A DNA stretch of 14,151 bases, from positions 1-14,151 of the forward strand of contig CANORX010000010.1 of assembly GCA_947569225.1 (NCBI GenBank). The letters are read 5' to 3'. The position numbers and the translations under genes are program-made. The notes under the pieces are model-generated. The model made no database searches. It saw only the letters and a list, made by a program, of their open reading frames with translations, and was not told the origin of the DNA. Source of the stretch: an uncultured Clostridia bacterium. Lineage in GTDB: Bacteria; Bacillota_I; Bacilli_A; RF39; UBA660. Every line of letters begins with the position of its first letter. The first letter of the stretch is position 1. This document shows, one piece after another, positions 5,403 through 13,265 of the stretch.

Positions 5403-6911
5403 TTATTTTATTTCTATAGTTTTTATATTTTTAAAATGTTTTAATTCTTTAATAAATATTGAAGGATTTTTTTTAGGAGTTAGTAAATATATTTCATTTT
5501 TTGTTCTTGTTAAGGCAACATAAAATAGCCTTCTTTCTTCTTCATATGGATACAAATCTTTGGCTTTTACTAATGATAGAATGTTATCGTCTTTTATTTT
5601 AGAAGGTAGTCCATATAAACTATTTTCTACGTTTAGTAGTATTACTACATCACTTTCTAATCCTTTTGATGAATGTATTGTTAGATATCTTATTTTTCTT
5701 TCTTGTATTTTTTTAATGCTTATATAATTATTTTCTAGTTGCTCATATTCTAGTTTTTTTGTGTATTCTTTTATATCAAAGTTATTTCTTCCTATTATTA
5801 GTATTTCTTTTTCTTGGTCTATTTTTTTTATTATTTTTTCTAGTATTTCATCTTTGTTATTAAAATATGTAATTATAATTGGGTTTTCTAATCGTTTAGG
5901 ACTTTTAAGATTTTTCTTAACTTGATATTTGTTTTTTTGTATGAATAAGCCAGCAGTTTTTATTAGTTCTAAACTATTTCTATAAGTGCTTTCTAGTTTA
6001 TATATTTTTGCATCTTTGTAGTATTTTTTAAAGTTTAAAAATAAGTTTAAGTCACAACCTGAGAAACGATATATAGATTGAAAGTCATCTCCGACTACTG
6101 TTAGTGAGGCATCATTTAGTTCTATTATTTCATTTATAAGGTTAAATCTACTAAGTGATGTGTCTTGAAATTCGTCTATTATTATTAATTTAAATGGAAG
6201 TTTTACTTTTCTTTCTTTTATTGTTCTTGCAGCTAGTGTCATCATATCATCAAAGTCTACTTTTTGCGTGCTTGTTTTTTCTGTTTCATATATTGTTAAA
6301 ATTGCATAGATTATTATTAGGTTATTTTTATATCTTCTTTTTTTAAAGAAATTTAAGAAGTCATTTTTCGTGTAATTATTGCTTTTCATTAGATTTATAA
6401 ATGTTTCTATAAGTTTTTTATAGTTATTTAGTTTTTTGGTTTCTATTATACTTTTCCAGTTTTTGTCATTATGTATGAGTTTGTGGTATTTTTTATATAT
6501 TATTTTTTGTAGGTTTTGGTTTCCGAAACATTTTGAATTAAAGAATTCTTCTATTACTTCATTTAATAAAGTTGGTTTAGATATTTCATGTTTTATATTG
6601 GCTTCTTTTAAAATTTTAAGTGCTAGTTTGTGGAATGTGTATGTAGGTACTTCTACGTTACAATTTTTTATTATGTTATTTGATATGTTATTTGCGGCTT
6701 CGTTAGTGAATGATATACAACATATTTCTTCTTTCTTATATATGCTATTTTCAAGCAAGTATTTTATTTTTCCTATTAGTGTAAGTGTTTTACCACTACC
6801 TGCACCTGCGATTATTAGAGAGTATTTTTCATTTTCTATTACAGGTAATAATTGTTCTTTGTCTAAGCTATAACCATTAATTATTATTTCGTTTTGATTT
6901 TGTTCTTTTAC
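5403..6911 (-). CDS. Short UvrD/Rep-type superfamily 1 DNA helicase; no standard start codon
   Basis: A 3'-5' DNA helicase/ATPase of the UvrD-PcrA-Rep type, about 502 residues counted from codon 6911. Motifs in order: AGAGSGKT (35-42, Walker A), SFTNEAA (67-73), TYTFHKLA (90-97), DFDDMM (about 219-224), LIIIDEFQDTS (242-252, Walker B), VVGDDFQSIYRFSG (272-285), ESTYRNS (307-313), TIHSSKGLE (411-419) and ERRLFYVALTRTK (459-471). All ATPase and coupling residues look intact, but at about 500 aa it lacks much of the 1B/2B inserts and C-terminal tail of PcrA (about 720 aa). The first ordinary start in frame, TTG 6758, would delete Walker A. The region in front has AGGAGGG (6924-6918), then ATA-AAA-GTA: GTA at 6911 sits where GTG is expected, and no ATG, GTG or TTG is in frame back to a TAA. 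Start uncertain; product well supported. Confidence 0.85.
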   Translation of the reverse strand, partial: VKEQNQNEIIINGYSLDKEQLLPVIENEKYSLIIAGAGSGKTLTLIGKIKYLLENSIYKKEEICCISFTNEAANNISNNIIKNCNVEVPTYTFHKLALKILKEANIKHEISKPTLLNEVIEEFFNSKCFGNQNLQKIIYKKYHKLIHNDKNWKSIIETKKLNNYKKLIETFINLMKSNNYTKNDFLNFFKKRRYKNNLIIIYAILTIYETEKTSTQKVDFDDMMTLAARTIKERKVKLPFKLIIIDEFQDTSLSRFNLINEIIELNDASLTVVGDDFQSIYRFSGCDLNLFLNFKKYYKDAKIYKLESTYRNSLELIKTAGLFIQKNKYQVKKNLKSPKRLENPIIITYFNNKDEILEKIIKKIDQEKEILIIGRNNFDIKEYTKKLEYEQLENNYISIKKIQERKIRYLTIHSSKGLESDVVILLNVENSLYGLPSKIKDDNILSLVKAKDLYPYEEERRLFYVALTRTKNEIYLLTPKKNPSIFIKELKHFKNIKTIEIK

Positions 6912-6917
6912 TTTTAT

Positions 6918-6968
6918 CCCTCCTATACCTTTATTAGATGAATATAGTGAAAACGCTTTTTTATTTAG
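6918..6968 (-). repeat. Two-part block, copy 1 (in front of the helicase)
   Basis: On the minus strand CTAAATAAAAAAGCGTTTT (6968-6950), then 20 unrelated bases, then GGTATAGGAGGG (6929-6918), which contains the Shine-Dalgarno. The same two boxes with the same 20-base spacing stand in front of dnaG (10844-10794). It may be a shared promoter or leader element or a duplicated segment. The spacer is not conserved. Confidence 0.6.
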
Positions 6969-6990
6969 GCAATTATTTTTAATATTTTAA

Positions 6991-7002
6991 TATAATATTA
7001 TA
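6991..7002. promoter_or_regulatory. Palindromic -10 region between divergent genes
   Basis: TATAATATTATA is a perfect 12-bp palindrome, so it presents TATAAT on both strands. It lies in the about 100-base divergent region between the helicase and the YqfQ-like gene. The -35 matches are poor in both directions (TTAAAA, 17 bp away, for the minus strand), and a plus-strand start near 7003 would leave almost no leader before ATG 7012. Weak evidence. Confidence 0.3.
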
Positions 7003-7011
7003 GGTGATATT

Positions 7012-7287
7012 ATGGCAGGTTTTAATTTATCTAAAATTGTAAGTGGTGTTAGTGATACATTAAATTTTGTTAATAGAGCTATCCCTATTTATAAGCAAGT
7101 TACTCCTGTTATTAAAAATGTTCGTAGTGCTTTTAGTACTGTTAGTAGTATTAAAGAGGCTTCAAAAGAGGCTAAGATAAAGGAAGCTAAGGCTTTAGAG
7201 AGACCTGTAAACGTTTTTAAGAAAAGTCCTAAGAGTAATGGGGATAGAGGCAAGATTAATTTGGATACTTTGACTTTTTTTCAATAG
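7012..7287 (+). CDS. Small YqfQ/VrrA-like protein
   Basis: A 91-residue basic protein and the only plus-strand gene in the window. The middle, LNFVNRAIPIYKQVTPVIKN followed by VRSAFSTV (about 17-44), resembles the conserved segment of the Bacillus YqfQ (VrrA) family, where a Q-x-x-TP-x-hydrophobic-K/Q pattern is followed by KN. The Gly-rich or repeat N-terminus of VrrA is absent. The second half is charged (Lys/Glu/Ala) and probably disordered or helical. There is no signal peptide or membrane span. ATG 7012 has AGGTGAT upstream. In Bacillus yqfQ lies a few genes from sigA-trmK, and here it is convergent with trmK, which supports the assignment. No function is established for the family. It could also be an unrelated short helical protein. 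Confidence 0.6.
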   Translation: MAGFNLSKIVSGVSDTLNFVNRAIPIYKQVTPVIKNVRSAFSTVSSIKEASKEAKIKEAKALERPVNVFKKSPKSNGDRGKINLDTLTFFQ

Positions 7288-7300
7288 TTCTTGGGTAATT

Positions 7301-7330
7301 AAAAAAGAAGTTTTGTGTCCTCCTTCTTTT
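7301..7330. terminator. Shared terminator between the YqfQ-like gene and trmK
   Basis: An 8-bp stem AAAAGAAG/CTTCTTTT (7303-7310 with 7323-7330) encloses a 12-base loop in the 41-base gap of two convergent genes. On the minus strand it runs into six T, a good trmK terminator. On the plus strand the stem ends in TTTTAG, a weaker signal. The minus-side arm touches the trmK stop codon. Confidence 0.75.
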
Positions 7331-7961
7331 AGTAATTGAAGTTAGAAAGTATTTTTATTATGCTTTCTAATTTCTTTTTATCTTTTTCTTTTTGTATGTT
7401 TTTTAAAATTTTATTATATTTTTCTATAAGTTTTTTATTTTTTTCTTTTAGTAGAAAAATGTTTTGATGGTTAACTCCTATTGTTATTTCTTCTATATTA
7501 TATATAGCACTCCCAGGTTTAAATATTATTAGGTTATAGTATTTGTTTTTTTCTAAGATTATTTCTTCTAATTCTATTTTGTATCCAAGTTTTAGCATTT
7601 CTTTTCTAAGTATGTCATGATTGTTATTAGATATTGTGATTATTTTTTTAAACTTTATTTTACTTTTAGATATTATATCTAATATTAAGTGAGAACCCAT
7701 TCCTGCTAGGACTGGAATGTAGTCTAATTCATCTTCTTTAAGTGTTATTCCATCGCCTACTTTAAATGTTATGTATTTTTTTAAGTCCTCACCAATTCTT
7801 TTACTTGCTTTTTCTATGATGTTCGATCTTAAGTCACTTGCTATAGAGTATATTTTTCTTTTAGCTAATATTTCACTTAGATAAGCATGGTCACATCCTA
7901 TGTCTATTATTTTTTCTTCTTCATTTATGTATGAGGATATTTTTTGTAGTCTTTTAGTCAA
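7329..7961 (-). CDS. trmK: tRNA (adenine22-N1)-methyltransferase TrmK
   Basis: A 210-residue SAM-dependent enzyme making m1A22 in tRNA. The Rossmann SAM loop is [17 protein letters not shown] (about 18-34). SDLRSN (42-47) carries the acidic residue at the end of strand 2. VGDGI (68-72) and the family motif LAGMGSHLI (85-93, usually GMGG) follow. The last about 60 residues ([20 protein letters not shown] and onward) form the charged coiled-coil C-domain typical of TrmK. The start is TTG at 7961, inside ATTGAC of the rpoD end, giving an 8-base overlap; AAAGGA lies about eight bases before it. Third gene of dnaG-rpoD-trmK, the same neighbourhood as in Bacillus. Confidence 0.92.
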   Translation of the reverse strand: MTKRLQKISSYINEEEKIIDIGCDHAYLSEILAKRKIYSIASDLRSNIIEKASKRIGEDLKKYITFKVGDGITLKEDELDYIPVLAGMGSHLILDIISKSKIKFKKIITISNNNHDILRKEMLKLGYKIELEEIILEKNKYYNLIIFKPGSAIYNIEEITIGVNHQNIFLLKEKNKKLIEKYNKILKNIQKEKDKKKLESIIKILSNFNY

Positions 7962-9060
7962 TTAGGAAGTCCTTTAGTTTTTTTGCACGTGAAGGATGTC
8001 TTAGTTTACGAAGTGCTTTGGCTTCTATTTGTCTTATTCTTTCTCTTGTAACTCCAAATTTTTTACCTACTTCTTCTAATGTGTGACATGTGCCATCATA
8101 TAATCCAAAACGAAGTTCAAGTACTTCTTCTTCTCTTTTAGTAAGTGTTTGTAATACTCCTTTTAGCTCTTCTTTTAACATTTCATATGTTGTATATTCT
8201 TCAGGAGACATTGTTCTTTCGTCTGCTAAAAAGTCTCCTAAATGTGAATCGTCTTCTTCACCTATAGGTGTTTCTAAGCTTACTGGGTCTTGACTTATTT
8301 TTCTTATTTCTACTATTTTGTCTATTGATAATCCCATTTTTTTAGCTAATTCTTCATCTGTAGGTTCACGATTTAAGTCAAGAGCCATTTGTCTTTCTAT
8401 TCTAGCCATTTTGTTTATTGTTTCTACCATGTGTACAGGAACACGTATTGTTCTTGCTTGATCTGCTAATGCTCTTGTTATTGCTTGTCTTATCCACCAT
8501 GTTGCATATGTACTAAATTTGTAACCTTTGTCGTAGTCAAATTTTTCTACTGCTTTCATAAGACCTATGTTTCCTTCTTGGATTAAATCTAGAAATAGTA
8601 AACCACGTCCTACATATCTTTTTGCAATACTAACTACTAGACGCAGATTAGATTCTGCTAATATTCTTTTTGATTCTTCGTCTCCATCCGCTATTTTTTT
8701 GCTTATTTTTTGTTCTTCATCTAGGCTTAGTAAGCTAATTCTTCCTATTTCTTTTAGATACATTCTAACGTTATCGTTTACACTCATATCCTTAGATTCA
8801 TTAGTGATTTTTTCTAGGTTTAGGTTTATGTCTTCTGTTAGTAGTCCTCCATCTGTATCTTCTTCGTCTTCACTTTTTATTTCGATTTGATTTTCACTTA
8901 GGGCGTTATATAATTCGTCTAAGTTGTTGCTATCTAATTCTAAGTGATTTGTTTTTTTTGCTATTGTTTCATATGTTAGAAATCCTTGTTTTTTTCCTTC
9001 TTCTATTAATTCTTGTAATACTTCTTCAAAGGTTTTTAATTCTTTGTTTATATTTACCAT
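7954..9060 (-). CDS. rpoD: Primary RNA polymerase sigma factor (SigA/RpoD)
   Basis: The housekeeping sigma70 factor, 368 residues as in Bacillus SigA. The reduced region 1.1 is about 7-60, followed by an acidic linker. Region 1.2 includes [18 protein letters not shown] (96-113). Regions 2.1-2.4 span about 133-202, with [51 protein letters not shown] and RTIRVPVHM. Region 3 is about 213-285. Region 4.2 has the helix-turn-helix [18 protein letters not shown] (329-346). All -10 and -35 recognition blocks are intact, which fits the consensus-like promoters seen in this window. ATG 9060 overlaps the dnaG stop (ATGGTAA, 7 bases), implying translational coupling. Confidence 0.98.
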   Translation of the reverse strand: MVNINKELKTFEEVLQELIEEGKKQGFLTYETIAKKTNHLELDSNNLDELYNALSENQIEIKSEDEEDTDGGLLTEDINLNLEKITNESKDMSVNDNVRMYLKEIGRISLLSLDEEQKISKKIADGDEESKRILAESNLRLVVSIAKRYVGRGLLFLDLIQEGNIGLMKAVEKFDYDKGYKFSTYATWWIRQAITRALADQARTIRVPVHMVETINKMARIERQMALDLNREPTDEELAKKMGLSIDKIVEIRKISQDPVSLETPIGEEDDSHLGDFLADERTMSPEEYTTYEMLKEELKGVLQTLTKREEEVLELRFGLYDGTCHTLEEVGKKFGVTRERIRQIEAKALRKLRHPSRAKKLKDFLID

Positions 9061-10784
9061 TTTAACACTTCCCTTTTCATATTTAATATCCTATTTGATA
9101 GTCTTTTCTTTTCTTCTATGTCTATTGTGTTTTTCATTTTTTCTGTAAGTTTTTCTATTTGCCTTTTTACTCTTTTTTCTTTTATTTTTGTTATGTATTC
9201 GTCTACTTCTTCATCTGTATATGTTTCTATGTGATTATATGATGTTATTTCTTTTAATACACTTTCCAGTTCAGGACGTTCACTAGTGTAACATATAAAG
9301 TCTGCATAATCAAATGTTTTGTTTTTTTCTTTGTAATATATTATAGAATTTGCAAAATTTCTTCTGTTTTCATCATTCATATACCCTAGATGGTTTTCAT
9401 AGTAATTTATCAGGTGTGGATGGTTTAGCATTAGGTATAATAGTCTTATTTCACTTATGTCATATTTGTTATATCTTTTTTTTGTTTTTTGTTTTGGTTT
9501 GTCATTGGTGATAGGTTTTTCTTTTTCTTTTATTTTTGTTTTGTTTCTTATTAGATTTTCATTTATGTCATATTCTTTACTAAGTTGTTTTATTTTTATT
9601 TCTTTTAGTATGTCATCTTCTATTTCGTTTATGGTTTCTATGGCACTGTTGATGAAAGTGCTCAGATTTTCTGCTTTTGTCAGGTCTTTGTTTTGTTTTA
9701 AATAGTCTAGTTTGAAGTCTATGAAGTTTACTTTGTTTTTGTAGGATTTGTCAAAAGCTTCTTTTCCTTCTTTCATTATGAATTCGTCTGCGTCTTTATA
9801 TTTGCTATATATTATTACTGAAGGGTTTATTCCTTCATTCATTAGCATGTCACCTATCGCTAGAGTGGCTGTTTTTCCTGCTTCGTCTTGGTCTAAGTTT
9901 AGGACTACTTGCACTTTCATGTTTTTGATTATGTTTAAGTGCTCTTTTGTGAAACTTGTTCCCATTAGTGCAACTACATTTTTATATCCTATAGTGTGCA
10001 TCCTTATTACTTCCATGAAGCCTTCGCTTATTATTATTTCTTTTTTCTTACGTATTTCATCTTTTGCTCGGTAATAGTTATAGAGAATTGTTCCTTTTTT
10101 AAATATTACTGTTTCTTTACTGTTTACGTATTTGGGATTATTTGAATTGTCATATATTCTTCCACTAAATCCTACAGGGTATCCATAGTTGTCTTTTATT
10201 GTGAACATTATCCTACTAATGAAAAGGTCTTTTCCATAGTCATTTGTTAGTCCTATGTTTATCAGTTTTTCTTTGCTATATTTTTTTTCTAGACTTTTTG
10301 TCAGGCCATCATTTAAGCTAAGTCCTATATCAAAGTAATCAATTGTTTCTTTTGTTAAATTTCTTGCTTCTAAGTATTTTCTTGCTTGTTCTCCACTTTT
10401 GGTGTTTAGGTTGTTTTTGTAGTATGCGAGCGCTAGAGAGTATATGTCATAGTATTCTTTGTATTTGCTATCTTTGTTGTCATTTTTTTTGATTTCTAAG
10501 TTTAGTCCAGCGTTTTTTCCTAGTATGTCTACGGCTTCTACAAACGATACTTTTTCATAGTCTTTTACAAATGTTATTACGTTACCAGTTGCTCCACATA
10601 CGAAACATGTGAATATTTGCTTTTCTTTGCTTATACTCATTGAGGGACTATGGTCATCATGAAATGGACATACTGCAAAGTAATTTTTTCCTTTTTGGGT
10701 TAGAGGAAGATAACTACCTATGACGTCTACTATGTCGTTTGATTCTCTTACTTTTTTTATTACATCATCTTTTATTAGTCCCAT
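9054..10784 (-). CDS. dnaG: DNA primase
   Basis: DnaG, 576 residues, makes RNA primers at the replication fork. The N-terminal zinc domain is intact: C39-P-F-H42 and C60-F-V-C63 (CHC2 type). The RNA polymerase domain holds [17 protein letters not shown] and PKYVNSKET. The TOPRIM centre has SEGFMEV (E254, with Glu for the usual second Asp) and LDQDEAG (D298, D300). The C-terminal helicase-binding region is Lys/Glu-rich and diverged. The start [20 protein letters not shown] at 10784 matches the family N-terminus and follows AGGAGGG; an earlier TTG reading at 10826 adds 14 residues encoded by the leader. First gene of dnaG-rpoD-trmK. Its leader carries a block also found before the helicase. Confidence 0.97.
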   Translation of the reverse strand: MGLIKDDVIKKVRESNDIVDVIGSYLPLTQKGKNYFAVCPFHDDHSPSMSISKEKQIFTCFVCGATGNVITFVKDYEKVSFVEAVDILGKNAGLNLEIKKNDNKDSKYKEYYDIYSLALAYYKNNLNTKSGEQARKYLEARNLTKETIDYFDIGLSLNDGLTKSLEKKYSKEKLINIGLTNDYGKDLFISRIMFTIKDNYGYPVGFSGRIYDNSNNPKYVNSKETVIFKKGTILYNYYRAKDEIRKKKEIIISEGFMEVIRMHTIGYKNVVALMGTSFTKEHLNIIKNMKVQVVLNLDQDEAGKTATLAIGDMLMNEGINPSVIIYSKYKDADEFIMKEGKEAFDKSYKNKVNFIDFKLDYLKQNKDLTKAENLSTFINSAIETINEIEDDILKEIKIKQLSKEYDINENLIRNKTKIKEKEKPITNDKPKQKTKKRYNKYDISEIRLLYLMLNHPHLINYYENHLGYMNDENRRNFANSIIYYKEKNKTFDYADFICYTSERPELESVLKEITSYNHIETYTDEEVDEYITKIKEKRVKRQIEKLTEKMKNTIDIEEKKRLSNRILNMKREVLKW

Positions 10785-10793
10785 AAAGTTTAG

Positions 10794-10844
10794 CCCTCCT
10801 ATACCTATATACGACAAAAAACTCAAAAACGCTTTTTTATTTAG
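10794..10844 (-). repeat. Two-part block, copy 2 (in front of dnaG)
   Basis: CTAAATAAAAAAGCGTTTT (10844-10826), 20 unrelated bases, GGTATAGGAGGG (10805-10794) on the minus strand. Both boxes are identical to copy 1 at 6968-6918, and the base pattern continues one codon further (TGT here, TGC there). The first box forms part of the hairpin at 10857-10816 only in this copy. Confidence 0.6.
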
Positions 10845-10857
10845 ACATTTTTTGAGT
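10816..10857 (-). terminator. Terminator or attenuator between the UPF0316 gene and dnaG
   Basis: A 9-bp stem ACTCAAAAA/TTTTTGAGT (10857-10849 with 10829-10821) with a 19-base loop is followed by TTTTT on the minus strand. The AT-rich stem and large loop suggest partial termination. No convincing sigma70 promoter lies between it and dnaG, so dnaG may depend on read-through from 13093. Confidence 0.5.
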
Positions 10858-10895
10858 ATTTTTATTTCTTGGTATAATATTTTGTACTTTTTTGT

Positions 10896-11411
10896 TTATC
10901 TATAGCCTCCAAAAACCATTTTGTTCTCACTTACAACTAGAAAAGCACGCGGGTCTATTTCTGTTATTATTTGTCTTAGTAAGTTAAGTTTTTTGTTTGT
11001 TGTGGCTACAAATATCATGTATTTATTACTTATTAAGTCTTTACCTTTTATTCTGCTTACACTTACTGCAAAGTTATTTTCTATTAGTGCTTTTATTATT
11101 TCTTTTTTTTCTTCTACTACAATGTTTACAGATATGTTAGTTGTTATGAATTTGTCTGTTATAAGCATACCTACCCAAACTCCTGTTGCGTACCCCGCAC
11201 TGTAGGATATTGCAATAGCTAAGACATTTCCTGCGTCAGTGTTTAGCGCTTCTCTTACTATTAAAAACCATACAAATACTTCAAAGAATGCTATTATGAA
11301 TGCTAGTGTGGTTTTGTCTTTTATTACTAATACTGTTCTAATTGTCGCTAGTGATGTGTCTATTATTCTTACTAAGAATATTGTTAGGCATAGTATTATT
11401 ATATTATTCAT
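10896..11411 (-). CDS. UPF0316 (DUF5698/DUF2179) membrane protein
   Basis: A 171-residue protein with three predicted membrane helices (about 2-20, 36-55, 63-85) and a cytosolic C-terminal domain (about 95-171). Family hallmarks are TSLATIRTVLVIKDKTTLAF (short basic loop after helix 1) and AFFEVFVWFLIV in helix 2. The C-terminal part, with VVEEKKEIIKALIENNFAVS and ITEIDPRAFLVVSE, fits the DUF2179 fold. The molecular function is not known; YebE/YitT-type relatives are only loosely characterised. ATG 11411 overlaps the end of the ABC-like gene by 8 bases, with AAAGGAGAAT upstream, so the two are co-translated. Confidence 0.88.
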   Translation of the reverse strand: MNNIIILCLTIFLVRIIDTSLATIRTVLVIKDKTTLAFIIAFFEVFVWFLIVREALNTDAGNVLAIAISYSAGYATGVWVGMLITDKFITTNISVNIVVEEKKEIIKALIENNFAVSVSRIKGKDLISNKYMIFVATTNKKLNLLRQIITEIDPRAFLVVSENKMVFGGYR

Positions 11412-13065
11412 TGTTATTCTCCTTTGTTATTTTACCATCTTTTATTATGTATTCTTTTGTTATTATGTTTTCAAAGTCATTATCTTCGTCAAATATTAGT
11501 ATTGTATTTTTTTGTTTTATTGTTAGTATTAGTTCTTTTAGTAATTCTTTGTCTTCATTTTTAATGTAGTTTGGTATTTCATAAAACATTATTATTTCAC
11601 TTTTAGTTAGTAGTACTCTAGCGATGCTTAAAAAGTATTTATCTCTTTTGTTTAGTTCTATAATATTAGTATTCATTTTCTTTTTGTATTCATTTTTTAT
11701 TATTTCCTCTAGTTTGACTTGTTTTAGTGCTTCTGTTATTTCTTTTTTGTTTTTATTTACTATTTTTAGGTTTTCTTTTATGGACCCACTAAAGAATTCT
11801 GGTGTTTCTAATATGTAGTTTACGTTTGTGTTGTGGATTTGTTTAGAGTAAGACATTATGTCTAGTTTATCTATTAGTATTGTTCCCTTAGTGGGTTTTA
11901 TTATTCTTCTTAACATCATAAATATAGATTTTTTACCACTTTTTTTGCTACCTTTAAATAGTACTATTTCTCCTTTTAGTATGTTAAAGTTTAAGTCTTC
12001 TACTTTTCCTAAGCCATATTCTTTGTTTCCTTTGTAACTTATGTGGTGAAAGTCTATTTCTCCTTTTATGTCGTCTTTGTTTATTGTTCCAAATGATAAT
12101 TCGTCTTTTTCTTCAAAGTTTAGGATTAGATTTACTCTGTTTACACATACGCTTATTAGTTTTAGTTCTTTTATTATTCCAAATAGTTCTGTGCTGTTAG
12201 TTATAGTGTCCGTTATGTATGATACTACGACTAGGTATATTGTTAGTGAGACTACGCTATCTTTTAGTAAGTATATCATGATTATTGATATTGCATATAT
12301 TGTTAGTTTATAAAATATGTGAAAGTAGTTTTCTATGTAACTTAGTTTTATGTTATAGTCATTTAGTTTGTGTAGATATGCTTTGCTTGAGTTTAAATAG
12401 TCTTCTTTCATTTTTTCTTCTATGTTTAAGTCGTTTACAAAATTTTTTGAGTCTAATACTTTAGTAAAGTGTTCTAGTTCTTCATCAATTTTGTCTTTTC
12501 TTTTTTCTTGGCTTTTTCCTAGTAGTTTGTTTAGTTTTTCTATTATGATTGAGTTTAATACTAGTATTATTACTACTAGCAAGCATATGAATATGTTTAT
12601 GCTTCCTACATAGAATAGTGTCATTATTATGTATATTAAATACCTTATTTGCGTACATATTGTGTCTGCAAAGTCTATCATGTCATAGGTATCAGAGTGA
12701 AATATGTTTATTATTTTTTCTCTTGAGGTTATTTTAAAGTTAGAGTCTTTCGCTTTAATAAGTTTTTCATAGAATTTTTGTTGTATTCTAAGGTATGGTT
12801 CAGACATTAGTCTTGTGAAGTTTCTATAGTTTAAATCCCATGATAAGTATCTTAATATGGCTAGTATTAGTACTAGTGTTAAGCAAAATATTGCATGGTT
12901 AAAGTTATTATTCGCTAGGTTTGATGTTACTTTTGCCATAAAGGCTGCTTCACAGAATGTGCATATTATTGGGATTATGCAAGTTATTAGTTGAAAAAAC
13001 CATACTGCTTTGTTTGGTTTTACTAGTCTGTACCAGTTTTTATATAGTTTTATGTTTTCACGCAT
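11404..13065 (-). CDS. ABC-exporter-like protein with a degenerate nucleotide-binding domain
   Basis: A 553-residue protein with the layout of an ABC exporter half-transporter: a helical membrane domain (segments near 22-44, 56-76, 141-153, 158-174, 250-267, 271-288) and a C-terminal NBD (about 334-548). Every ATPase motif is altered. Walker A is GSKKSGKKS (372-380), with Lys where Ser/Thr should follow the catalytic Lys. The Q-loop is YILETPEFFSGSIKENL, with Glu420 for Gln. The signature LSGGQ is LNKRD (471-475), though SIARVLL after it is kept. Walker B is IIMFYE, with Tyr495 for Asp. The switch His is replaced (TILIFDED). The protein likely cannot hydrolyse ATP alone. It could pair with an active partner elsewhere or act as a scaffold. 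The reading frame is intact. ATG 13065 has AGGTGAT upstream and a strong promoter. Confidence 0.87.
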   Translation of the reverse strand: MRENIKLYKNWYRLVKPNKAVWFFQLITCIIPIICTFCEAAFMAKVTSNLANNNFNHAIFCLTLVLILAILRYLSWDLNYRNFTRLMSEPYLRIQQKFYEKLIKAKDSNFKITSREKIINIFHSDTYDMIDFADTICTQIRYLIYIIMTLFYVGSINIFICLLVVIILVLNSIIIEKLNKLLGKSQEKRKDKIDEELEHFTKVLDSKNFVNDLNIEEKMKEDYLNSSKAYLHKLNDYNIKLSYIENYFHIFYKLTIYAISIIMIYLLKDSVVSLTIYLVVVSYITDTITNSTELFGIIKELKLISVCVNRVNLILNFEEKDELSFGTINKDDIKGEIDFHHISYKGNKEYGLGKVEDLNFNILKGEIVLFKGSKKSGKKSIFMMLRRIIKPTKGTILIDKLDIMSYSKQIHNTNVNYILETPEFFSGSIKENLKIVNKNKKEITEALKQVKLEEIIKNEYKKKMNTNIIELNKRDKYFLSIARVLLTKSEIIMFYEIPNYIKNEDKELLKELILTIKQKNTILIFDEDNDFENIITKEYIIKDGKITKENNNE

Positions 13066-13087
13066 GTTATCACCTACTACTATAAGA

Positions 13088-13116
13088 ATTATATCAAGTT
13101 ATTTGTTAGCTTACAA
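13088..13116 (-). promoter_or_regulatory. Promoter of the ABC-like / UPF0316 operon
   Basis: TTGTAA (13116-13111), 17 bp, TATAAT (13093-13088, perfect) on the minus strand, with TG one base before the -10. The start codon follows about 23 bases after the -10. Confidence 0.8.
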
Positions 13117-13154
13117 TAGTACATTGCTAGGCTTTTAGAAATATTTACAAGTCT

Positions 13155-13187
13155 AAAAAAAATACTATTGAGCATCAAAAGTATTTT
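13155..13187 (-). terminator. Terminator of the MscS-type gene
   Basis: An 8-bp stem AAAATACT/AGTATTTT (13187-13180 with 13166-13159) continues, after one T-T mismatch, as TTGA/TCAA around a 3-base loop. Eight T follow on the minus strand (13162-13155), part of them also closing the stem. It lies about 80 bases past the stop codon. Confidence 0.78.
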
Positions 13188-13265
13188 AGTGAATTTTAAT
13201 ATATATTTTCTTATTTTACTAATTTTTTAGTTTTGTGATATTAATCTATAAATTCTTCCATGGCA

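Noticed and set aside
7012..7287. Dismissing the plus-strand 91-aa frame as spurious
   Set aside because: It has a well-placed AGGTGAT, lies in a gap free of minus-strand genes, ends at a terminator, and matches a known trmK-neighbour family, so it is kept as a gene.
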